A stretch of 64,000 bases of DNA, taken from Luteibacter aegosomaticola. Its GTDB lineage: Bacteria > Pseudomonadota > Gammaproteobacteria > Xanthomonadales > Rhodanobacteraceae. The position numbers were made by a program, and so were the translations under genes. Under the pieces are notes generated by a model. It made no database searches. It was not told where the DNA came from and saw only the letters and a list, made by a program, of their open reading frames with translations. Shown piece after piece: positions 57,428 through 64,000 of the stretch (position 1 is its first letter; the number at the start of each line of letters is the position of its first letter). Location of the stretch: positions 682,001 to 746,000 of the forward strand of contig NZ_CP095741.1 in assembly GCF_023078475.1 (NCBI RefSeq), written 5' to 3'.

Positions 57428-58438
57428 ATGCCGTATTCGCCGACCGCCCTGCGCGCTGCGCACCCCATCGCCGCTCCCCGTGAGCACCTGCTTGCGGCGC
57501 AGCGCTTCTGGGACGAATTCGGCCAGGGATCGGCCCGCCAACCCGGCCAGACGATGCTGCTGGATGGCTATGCAGGCAACCGCCTGCGCTTCGCCACGCT
57601 AAGCCACACGCCGCACGTGTTCAGTAGTGACCACCTGCCGCGCGAACACCGCCACGCCGCCTTGCTCGTCCTCCAGCTGGAGGGCGAGAGCCGTATCGAG
57701 CAGCATGGCCGCCGGGGCTCGATTACGCCCGGCAATTTCGGGCTCGTCGATCTGTCCCGCCCGTTCCGCGTGGAAACGGGGCGCTCCCTGATCCAGGCGG
57801 CGTACCTGCCGCTGGCCGTGCTGCGCGATGCGGTACCACGTCTGGAACAGGTCACCGCCATGCCGCTGAACGGGCATGTCGCCGCCGCTGCCTTCCTGCG
57901 CAGCCTGTTCCGCGATCTGTTCGATCGGGCGGAAGAGATGACCGAAGCCGTTGCCGACCGTCTGGTGGAAGCCATGCCGCACATGCTGGCCGCCGCCACC
58001 GCGATGGTCGGCGACGTCGCGCCGCCACCATCGCAGCTTCGCCAGCACCACAAGGAGCAGGTCCGCCGTTATGTGCGCGAGCACCTTGCGGATTCGGCGC
58101 TGTGCGCCGAAATGATCGGTAAGGGCGTGGGCCTCTCCACGAGCTACCTGTTCGAGCTGTTCGCCGATGAAGATATGACGCTCATGCGCTGGGTGCGTTC
58201 CGAGCGCCTCGCGCGTTGCCGCCGCGAGCTTGCCGACCCGACGCTGCGCTATCGCAGCATCGCCCACATCGCCCAGGCGTGGGGTTTTGGCGACATGACC
58301 CACTTCGGTCGCAGCTTCCGCGAGACCTATGGTCTGTCGCCGCGGTCCTGGCGCCAGGCATCGCGTATGGACGTCCATCCGTCCAAGGAATCGCCGAGCG
58401 ATGGCGGAGTTTCGCGCCACGTGGCTACAGCGATTTAA
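57428..58438 (+). CDS. AraC-family transcriptional regulator
   Basis: This 336-aa regulator has an N-terminal AraC-binding-like cupin region (about 20-200, HAALLVLQLEGESRIEQHGR, NFGLVDLSRPFRVE) and a C-terminal double HTH (about 220-322, KGVGLSTSYLFELFADEDMT, IAHIAQAWGFGDMTHFGRSFRETYG in parts). GAGGA precedes the ATG at 57428. It follows the small secreted protein by 11 bp and lies 135 bp upstream of the TonB receptor, which it may control. The ligand is unknown. Confidence 0.93.
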   Translation: MPYSPTALRAAHPIAAPREHLLAAQRFWDEFGQGSARQPGQTMLLDGYAGNRLRFATLSHTPHVFSSDHLPREHRHAALLVLQLEGESRIEQHGRRGSITPGNFGLVDLSRPFRVETGRSLIQAAYLPLAVLRDAVPRLEQVTAMPLNGHVAAAAFLRSLFRDLFDRAEEMTEAVADRLVEAMPHMLAAATAMVGDVAPPPSQLRQHHKEQVRRYVREHLADSALCAEMIGKGVGLSTSYLFELFADEDMTLMRWVRSERLARCRRELADPTLRYRSIAHIAQAWGFGDMTHFGRSFRETYGLSPRSWRQASRMDVHPSKESPSDGGVSRHVATAI

Positions 58439-58511
58439 CACTACATTGCTAGTGCGCCGCCCCTCCATGCCAAGGGGGCGCGCGAGCCATCTACCGACGC
58501 AGTGGGGATGG

Positions 58512-58530
58512 CGCAACGCCAGGCGTTGCG
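58512..58530. promoter_or_regulatory. 19-bp perfect inverted repeat upstream of the TonB receptor
   Basis: CGCAACGCC-A-GGCGTTGCG is a perfect 9+1+9 dyad, 43 bp before the GTG start. It could be an operator (for instance for the AraC regulator just upstream) or a leader hairpin; no T tract follows. Confidence 0.45.
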
Positions 58531-58573
58531 TCGGAAGGATGGCCTTCTTTTCATCTTTGGGGAGTGTCCCGTC

Positions 58574-61500
58574 GTGTCAAAGCATCCTTCACCCAAGGTC
58601 CGGCTTAGCCGGATCAGTCTTGCGCTCGCCCTGGCCCTGGGTGCCGGCGCCGCGCTGGCCCAGTCCACCACCGGTAGCATCTTCGGCCAGGCGCCGGTTG
58701 CCGAGGGCGAGACCGTCGTGGCGCGCAGCGCCAGCGGCATCAGCCGCGAAGTCACCGTCGGCGCCGACGGCCGCTACACCATCGGTTCGCTGCCGCTCGG
58801 TTCGTACACGGTCAGCCTGATGCAGGGCGGCAAGGCAGTCGACTCGCGCAACGACGTGAACCTTCGCGTCGGTTCCGGTACGGAAGTGTCCTTCGCCGCC
58901 GCCGCGTCGTCCGCTGCGGCGACCAGCCTGGGTTCGGTTACGGTTTCGGCGAATGCCCTGCCGCCGGTTGACGTGTCGAGCGTCGATTCGCGTACCGTGA
59001 TTACCTCGGCCCAGCTCGCCAAGCTGCCGCTGGCGCGCAGCGCCGAGGCCATCGCGCTCCTCGCTCCGGGTGTGGTCCCGGGCTACAGCGGCTTCACCGG
59101 TACGACGAACAGCAACTCGCTGGTCTCGATCGGCGGTTCGTCGGTGACCGAGAACGCGTACTACCTCAACGGTTTCAACACGACCGATCCGCTCAGCGGC
59201 TTTGGCGGCATCACCCTTCCGTATGGCGCCATCGATCAGCAGGAAATCCTGAGTGGCGGTTACGGCGCAGCGTACGGCCGTTCGGATGGTGGTGTGATCA
59301 GCCAGAGCGGTAAGCGCGGCACGAACGAATGGCACTTCGGTGCGCAGGTGCTGTGGGAGCCGGCCTTCGCGCGTGGCACCAGCCCCAACTCGTACTATGT
59401 GAGCGGCACCAACGCGGGTGAAATCTACCGTCGCTACTCGCAGAACAACAGCTGGTCGGAGACCGAAAGCGCGTACGTCGGCGGCCCGCTGATCAAGGAC
59501 AAGCTGTTCTTCTTCGCTGCGGTCGAGCAGCAGAAGCAGCATTCGAACTCCGTGACGGATGTGACGACCTCGTACAACAATCAGTACGAGTACCACAATC
59601 CGAAGTGGTACGCGAAGATCGACTGGAACATCAACGACAACAATATCCTTGAGCTCACGGGTGCCAGCAGCAAGACCCAGTACAAGGGTAACTTCTACAA
59701 CTACGATTACTCGACTGGCCAGACGGGTTCGCTGAACAGCCAGGATACGTCGACGAAGAACAACGCCACCGTCGCGATCGCGAAGTACACCAGCTACATC
59801 ACCGACGACATCACGCTGACCGCCATGTACGGTAAGCAGAAGATGACGTATTACAGCGAGACCCCGGGCTACGACCCGTCGCTGACGTACATCCTGAACC
59901 CGGAACTGCAGAACCCGGCGATCACCGGCGGTTCGTCGATCAACAACGCGCAGTCCGCGCTGACGATCTCCAACCCGGATCACCAGGCCACGACGCGTAA
60001 CCTGCGTATCGATCTTTCCTGGAAGGTCGGCGACCACACCATCACCGGCGGTATCGATAACCTCGATTCGCACGACAAGGATGATGGCGAGACCGCGACC
60101 GCCTGGCAGTACGGCTATGGCACCGCATCCAACCCTATCAATGACAGCCCCTACGTGGCTGCGCCGGAAACGGGTGCGGGTGGTGAGACCGGTTACTACG
60201 TCAACAAGTACATCTACAGCACGTCCGCGTCGGTTCGCGTGAAGCAGCGCGCCGAGTACCTGGAAGATAGCTGGCAGGTGGACGATCGCTGGCTGGTGAA
60301 GGTCGGTATCCGCAACGACCAGTTCACCAACTACAACCCGAACGGCGAAGCCTTCCTGCGCCTGACCAAGCCGCAGTGGGCACCGCGCCTGGGCGCCGCG
60401 TGGGACGTGCACGGCGATTCGTCGCTGAAGGTCTATGCGAACGCAGGCCGCTACTACCTCGCCATGCCGGCGTCGGTGGCACTGCGTGCCGCGGCGGGCT
60501 CGACGTATACCAACGAGTACTACACCTATACCGGTATTGACTCGAACGGCTACCCGACCGGCCTGACCCAGCTCGCGTCGTCCACCGGTGGCGCGGTCTC
60601 GGCCAACAACGAGTACGGCGTCGCGCCGGATGCGAAGACCGTGGCATCGAGCAACATCAAGTCCGAATACCAGGACGAGTACCAGCTCGGCTTCGATCAG
60701 CAGATCAACAGCGACTGGGTGTGGGGCATGAAGGGCCAGGTGCGCAAGCTGCGTAACATCCTGGACGATATCTGCGACACCACCACGATCGCCGACAAGG
60801 CTGCGTCCCTCGGCTACAACATCGACACGTCGTCGATGAATGGTTGCTACCTGTCCAACCCGGGCCGCAGCAACACGTACCGCATCCCGGATGCGAACGG
60901 TGGCTACGATAGCGTCACGGTGTCGGCCGCCGAGTTCGGTATGCCGCAGGCCAAGCGCAGCTACTACGCGCTCGAAACCTACCTCGAGCATCCGTTCGAT
61001 GGCACGTGGACCGGCAAGATCGATTACCTGTACTCGAAGAGCTACGGCAACACCGAGGGCCAGGTGCGTTCGGATATCGGCCAGACCGACGTCTCGGCGA
61101 CGGTGGACTGGGACTTCGGCAAGCTGATGGAGTACTCCAACGGCCTGCTCTCGAACGACCGCAAGCACCAGCTGAAGGCCTACGGCTCCTGGCAGGTCGC
61201 CCCGGAGTGGATGCTCTCGGGCAACATCCTGATCATGTCGGGTACCCCGAAGACCTGCCTGGGCTACTACGGTGCGGATGAAACCAACCCGGTCGGCTAC
61301 GGCAGCTACTACCACTACTGCGCTGGCGAGCCTTCGCCCCCGGGTTCGGCCGGCCGCCAGCCGTGGCAGCACATCATCTCGCTCTCGGCGGAATATCGCC
61401 CGATGTGGGCCAACCAGAAACTTGCGTTCAATGTGATGGTCTACAACGTATTGAACGAGTCGAAGGCTACGGCGGACTACGTGCGCTACGGCACCACGGC

Positions 61501-61582
61501 GTCGCCGAACACCAACTACGGCCGCGTCACGTACTACAGCACGCCGCGTTACGCCCGCTTCGGTATCACGTACGACTTCTAA
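58574..61582 (+). CDS. Oar-like TonB-dependent receptor with carboxypeptidase-regulatory domain
   Basis: The 1002-aa outer-membrane protein has a signal peptide (about 1-30, ending ALAQS), an N-terminal carboxypeptidase-regulatory-like Ig domain (about 32-110, GRYTIGSLPLGSYTVSL), a plug (about 130-260, GGSSVTENAYYLNGFNTTDP) and a long beta-barrel ending RFGITYDF with terminal Phe. Oar-type receptors import large substrates, such as peptides or glycans, using TonB. The GTG at 58574 is preceded by GGGGAG; a longer frame from 58502 is less likely. An AraC regulator lies upstream. Confidence 0.93.
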   Translation: MSKHPSPKVRLSRISLALALALGAGAALAQSTTGSIFGQAPVAEGETVVARSASGISREVTVGADGRYTIGSLPLGSYTVSLMQGGKAVDSRNDVNLRVGSGTEVSFAAAASSAAATSLGSVTVSANALPPVDVSSVDSRTVITSAQLAKLPLARSAEAIALLAPGVVPGYSGFTGTTNSNSLVSIGGSSVTENAYYLNGFNTTDPLSGFGGITLPYGAIDQQEILSGGYGAAYGRSDGGVISQSGKRGTNEWHFGAQVLWEPAFARGTSPNSYYVSGTNAGEIYRRYSQNNSWSETESAYVGGPLIKDKLFFFAAVEQQKQHSNSVTDVTTSYNNQYEYHNPKWYAKIDWNINDNNILELTGASSKTQYKGNFYNYDYSTGQTGSLNSQDTSTKNNATVAIAKYTSYITDDITLTAMYGKQKMTYYSETPGYDPSLTYILNPELQNPAITGGSSINNAQSALTISNPDHQATTRNLRIDLSWKVGDHTITGGIDNLDSHDKDDGETATAWQYGYGTASNPINDSPYVAAPETGAGGETGYYVNKYIYSTSASVRVKQRAEYLEDSWQVDDRWLVKVGIRNDQFTNYNPNGEAFLRLTKPQWAPRLGAAWDVHGDSSLKVYANAGRYYLAMPASVALRAAAGSTYTNEYYTYTGIDSNGYPTGLTQLASSTGGAVSANNEYGVAPDAKTVASSNIKSEYQDEYQLGFDQQINSDWVWGMKGQVRKLRNILDDICDTTTIADKAASLGYNIDTSSMNGCYLSNPGRSNTYRIPDANGGYDSVTVSAAEFGMPQAKRSYYALETYLEHPFDGTWTGKIDYLYSKSYGNTEGQVRSDIGQTDVSATVDWDFGKLMEYSNGLLSNDRKHQLKAYGSWQVAPEWMLSGNILIMSGTPKTCLGYYGADETNPVGYGSYYHYCAGEPSPPGSAGRQPWQHIISLSAEYRPMWANQKLAFNVMVYNVLNESKATADYVRYGTTASPNTNYGRVTYYSTPRYARFGITYDF

Positions 61583-61612
61583 GCACCTGCTTTAACCGCA
61601 TACCAACAATAA

Positions 61613-61647
61613 GGCGCCCGAGCCGTGAGGCTCACCTCCCGGGCGCC
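61613..61647 (+). other. strong hairpin after the TonB receptor gene
   Basis: GGCGCCCG/CGGGCGCC encloses a second AGCC/GGCT hairpin. No T tract follows, so it may protect the transcript 3' end or act with the terminator 16 bp later. Confidence 0.5.
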
Positions 61648-61662
61648 AAATCTCCCCAGATC

Positions 61663-61699
61663 GGCCGCTGGCTCTTCCCGACCAGCGGCCCTTTTTTTT
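61663..61699 (+). terminator. rho-independent terminator of the TonB receptor
   Basis: GGCCGCTGG/CCAGCGGCC with a 10-nt loop is followed by eight T, which overlap the stop codon of the convergent mscL gene. Confidence 0.9.
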
Positions 61700-62102
61700 A
61701 CGGGTTCCGCTGCTGCTTCAGCAGGTCGCGGATTTCCTGCAGGACAACTACGTCCGGCGGCGTGGCGGCCGGGGCGTCTTCGTGGCGGGTGAGCTTATTG
61801 ATCGCCTTGACGACCAGGAAGATCGCGATGGCGACGATGAGGAACTGGATCAGCACGTTGATGAACACGCCGTACTGGATCGCGACTTCCGCCTTCTTCG
61901 CCACGGCATCGGCGGGCTTAAGCACCCACTTCCAGTCCGAGAAATCGATACCGCCGATCAGCATGCCGATGGGCGGCATGATGATGTTGTCCACGAGCGA
62001 CGTCACGATCTTGCCGAAGGCGGCGCCGATCACCACACCTACGGCCAGGTCGATCACGTTGCCGCGCAGGGCGAACTTCTTGAATTCCGCAATCATGCCC
62101 AT
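61698..62102 (-). CDS. mscL: large-conductance mechanosensitive channel MscL
   Basis: The 134-aa inner-membrane channel opens under membrane tension to release solutes. The N-terminal amphipathic helix [28 protein letters not shown] (in parts: [27 protein letters not shown]), the periplasmic loop and TM2 ([19 protein letters not shown]) are canonical, as is the C-terminal charged helix. Length matches the family (136 aa). The ATG at 62102 has GGAG at 8 nt; another ATG two codons later is possible. Confidence 0.97.
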   Translation of the reverse strand: MGMIAEFKKFALRGNVIDLAVGVVIGAAFGKIVTSLVDNIIMPPIGMLIGGIDFSDWKWVLKPADAVAKKAEVAIQYGVFINVLIQFLIVAIAIFLVVKAINKLTRHEDAPAATPPDVVVLQEIRDLLKQQRNP

Positions 62103-62172
62103 CGAATGCACTCCTCGTTGCGTCGTGTCGAATCAACCAAGCTAACGATCCCGATGTAAGGATCGCGCGAAT

Positions 62173-62859
62173 TCACGAAATGCGGCCTTCAAAGGCCACG
62201 ATGCCTTCCAGCGTGGCGCGGAACGTATCACCGCGTTGCAAGGCTGATACACCCGCCGGCGTGCCGGTGAAGATGAGGTCGCCTGCTTTCAGCTCGAACA
62301 GGGTGGAGAGTGCCGCGAGGATCTCGCCCACGTCCAGCACCATATCGCCCAGGGTGGCGTGCTGGCGTACCTGACCGTTCACTTCCAGCGTGATCTGCGT
62401 CGCCGCGGTGGGGTGGGCTTCGCTGGCCGGCACCAGCGCGGAGACGGGGGCGGAATGATCGAAGGCCTTGGCGACATCCCAGGGCGCGCCCTTGGCCTTG
62501 GCCTGCGCCTGCAGGTCGCGACGGGTGAGGTCCAGGCCTACGGCATAGCCCCAGACGAGCTTGCTGGCGGCATCCGGCGTAAGGTTGGCACCACCGGCGC
62601 CCAGCGCCACGACCATCTCCACTTCGTGGTGCAGGTCGCTGGTGGCGGTCGGGTAGGGCACGTCCGCGCCGTCCGTCACCACGGCATCGGCCGGCTTGGT
62701 GAAGAACATGGGGTTCGCCTTGTCGACGCTGGCGCCCATCTCCTTCGCATGGTCCGCGTAATTGCGGCCGATGCAGAAGATGCGGCGGATGGGGAAACGA
62801 CCGGACTGGCCGGTGACGGGGAGGCTCGGCTGTGCCGGCTGGGGGATGACGGTATTCAT
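62173..62859 (-). CDS. fumarylacetoacetate hydrolase family protein
   Basis: The 228-aa enzyme has the FAH fold seen in small acylpyruvases and decarboxylases. FCIGRNYADHAKEMG, FTKPADAVV, the metal-binding HHEVEMVVALG, GLDLTRRDLQ and FTGTPAGV are typical. It probably cleaves or decarboxylates a small 2,4-dioxo or oxaloacetate-type acid; the exact substrate is unknown. It lies 70 bp upstream of mscL on the same strand. The ATG at 62859 starts the conserved part. Confidence 0.93.
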   Translation of the reverse strand: MNTVIPQPAQPSLPVTGQSGRFPIRRIFCIGRNYADHAKEMGASVDKANPMFFTKPADAVVTDGADVPYPTATSDLHHEVEMVVALGAGGANLTPDAASKLVWGYAVGLDLTRRDLQAQAKAKGAPWDVAKAFDHSAPVSALVPASEAHPTAATQITLEVNGQVRQHATLGDMVLDVGEILAALSTLFELKAGDLIFTGTPAGVSALQRGDTFRATLEGIVAFEGRIS

Positions 62860-62977
62860 GGGCCCAAGCCTAGCAGGTGACACCTGTCACGGCAGATGAC
62901 TGATGGGTCCAAATGGCGCACGGTCCGCCAGGTTCGCATGATGCTGCACGTAGACCGCCCAGGGGATGCGAGGGGAC

Positions 62978-64000
62978 ATGAATTCGAACACGGAACTGCT
63001 CCGGCAGCTGAAGATCGACAAGGCACATAAGGAGGCCCCAGGCGGCGGACCGCCGTGGGGGCGGATCGCTACCATCGGTGGCGTCATTGTCCTGCTGTTG
63101 GCCGTCGGCGTCGGGGCATGGGGGTTCTTCGCCCGCCGCCCGGTCGATGTGCAGGTGGCAACGGCCGTGGCGCCCAGCACCGCGGCCACGGCCGGGGCCG
63201 TGCTCCAGGCCACCGGGTATGTCACCGCGCGCCGCGAGGCCACCGTCTCGGCCCAGATCACCGGTGCATTGACCGAGGTGCTGATCGAGGAGGGCGACCG
63301 GGTGGCCAAGGGCCAGGTACTCGCGCGGCTCGATGACAATGCGCTGCGCGCCGGACTGGCTTCGGCGCAGGCGAGCGCACAGGCGGCCCACGCTACGGTG
63401 GCGCAGAACGAAGCCCAGCTCGACCAGGCGCTGCGTGACGCCACCCGCCAGGAAGCACTGGTGGGGCGTGGGCTGGTATCGAAGCAGATTGCCGAGCAGA
63501 CCCGCACCCAGGCGAACACGTACCGGGCCCAGCTCAATACGGCACGTCGCCAGGCGCAGTCCGCGGATGCGCAGGTGGGTGTCGCGCAGGTCAATCTCGA
63601 TTACACCGTGGTCCGCGCGCCCTTCGATGGTGTGATCACGGACAAGGCCGCGCAGGTGGGCGAGATTGTTTCGCCGCTCTCCGCTGGCGGTGGTTTCACC
63701 CGCACGGGCGTGGGCACGATCGTCGACATGGATTCGCTCGAGATCGACGTGGACGTCAACGAGGCCTACATCGGCCGCGTGCAGCCCGCGATGGCCGCGG
63801 AAGCCGTGCTCGATGCCTATCCTGACTGGCGCATTCCCGCACACGTGATCGCCATCGTCCCGGCAGCCGATCGCGGCAAGGCCACGGTGAAGGTGCGCGT
63901 GGCGCTTGAGCAGAAAGATGCGCGCATCGTGCCGGACATGGGCGTTCGCGTGTCCTTCCTGGAGCGGCGCGGTGAGGCGCACGCGGACGCGCCGAAGGGC
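62978..64000 (+). CDS. efflux periplasmic adaptor, MacA/HlyD type (3' end beyond window)
   Basis: This membrane-fusion protein is cut by the right edge after 341 codons. It has a cytoplasmic Pro/Gly-rich head, an anchor (about 28-50, IATIGGVIVLLLAVGVGAWGFF), a lipoyl domain split around a hairpin (TVSAQITGALTEVLIEEGDRVAKGQ in parts; VVRAPFDGVITDKAAQVGEIV) and a barrel. The long head and second lipoyl motif resemble adaptors of MacAB-type ABC exporters, so an ABC permease probably follows. AGGGG precedes the ATG. Confidence 0.93.
   Translation, partial: MNSNTELLRQLKIDKAHKEAPGGGPPWGRIATIGGVIVLLLAVGVGAWGFFARRPVDVQVATAVAPSTAATAGAVLQATGYVTARREATVSAQITGALTEVLIEEGDRVAKGQVLARLDDNALRAGLASAQASAQAAHATVAQNEAQLDQALRDATRQEALVGRGLVSKQIAEQTRTQANTYRAQLNTARRQAQSADAQVGVAQVNLDYTVVRAPFDGVITDKAAQVGEIVSPLSAGGGFTRTGVGTIVDMDSLEIDVDVNEAYIGRVQPAMAAEAVLDAYPDWRIPAHVIAIVPAADRGKATVKVRVALEQKDARIVPDMGVRVSFLERRGEAHADAPKG

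Overview
The window is ordinary chromosomal DNA from a high-GC gammaproteobacterium, most likely Xanthomonadales and probably Rhodanobacteraceae (Luteibacter/Dyella-like). This is inferred from gene order and gene content, not from a database search. Supporting points are polA next to a DUF2782 gene, the purH-fis-DUF3426 cluster divergent from prmA, aroQ-accB-accC, a DUF1415 protein, a long DsbD with a duplicated N-terminal domain, the pilMNOPQ operon next to PBP1A, an Oar-like TonB-dependent receptor, and GTAG-type REP hairpins between genes. I found no tRNA, rRNA, CRISPR array, prophage, insertion sequence or plasmid functions.

Layout. 1-2.9 kb: the end of an amino-sugar cluster (glucokinase-family kinase coupled to a GH20 hexosaminidase that runs off the left edge), behind a palindromic operator. 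3-3.5 kb: orphan small genes. 3.7-7.1 kb: polA and a DUF2782 protein. 7.1-9.9 kb: a GST, then a LysR regulator divergent from a bile-acid/sodium-symporter-type transporter whose tail is written by a REP element. 10-16.4 kb: purH-fis-DUF3426, prmA, and aroQ-accB-accC. 16.5-20 kb: dsbD-tlpA-DUF1415. 20-22.2 kb: groESL with a degenerate CIRCE. 22.2-25.3 kb: an unknown secreted protein and an LtaS-like membrane phosphotransferase. 25.5-31.3 kb: glnE, a nucleoside hydrolase, rpmE2, gltA. 31.4-32.6 kb: two uncharacterised proteins, the first more AT-rich than its surroundings. 32.6-40.7 kb: PBP1A divergent from pilMNOPQ. 40.8-47.8 kb: a MoxR/Bat operon of six tightly overlapping genes. 47.8-53.2 kb: a macro-domain protein, a MarR regulator and an RND efflux adaptor-pump pair. 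53.3-58.4 kb: a secreted M28 peptidase, a two-component system, a small Pro/Asp-rich secreted protein and an AraC regulator. 58.6-64 kb: an Oar-like TonB receptor, mscL, an FAH-family hydrolase, and a second efflux adaptor cut by the right edge.

The genes form several coherent modules: amino-sugar use, translation-coupled fatty-acid and aromatic precursors, periplasmic thiol reduction, nitrogen control (glnE), TCA entry, type IV pilus assembly, envelope-linked MoxR/VWA quality control, and drug efflux. Most coding sequence is conserved housekeeping. The less explained material is small: the orphan ORFs at 2990-3494 and 31402-31854, the secreted proteins at 22238 and 57105, several perfect palindromes in promoter regions, and a pair of 95-bp composite REP elements.
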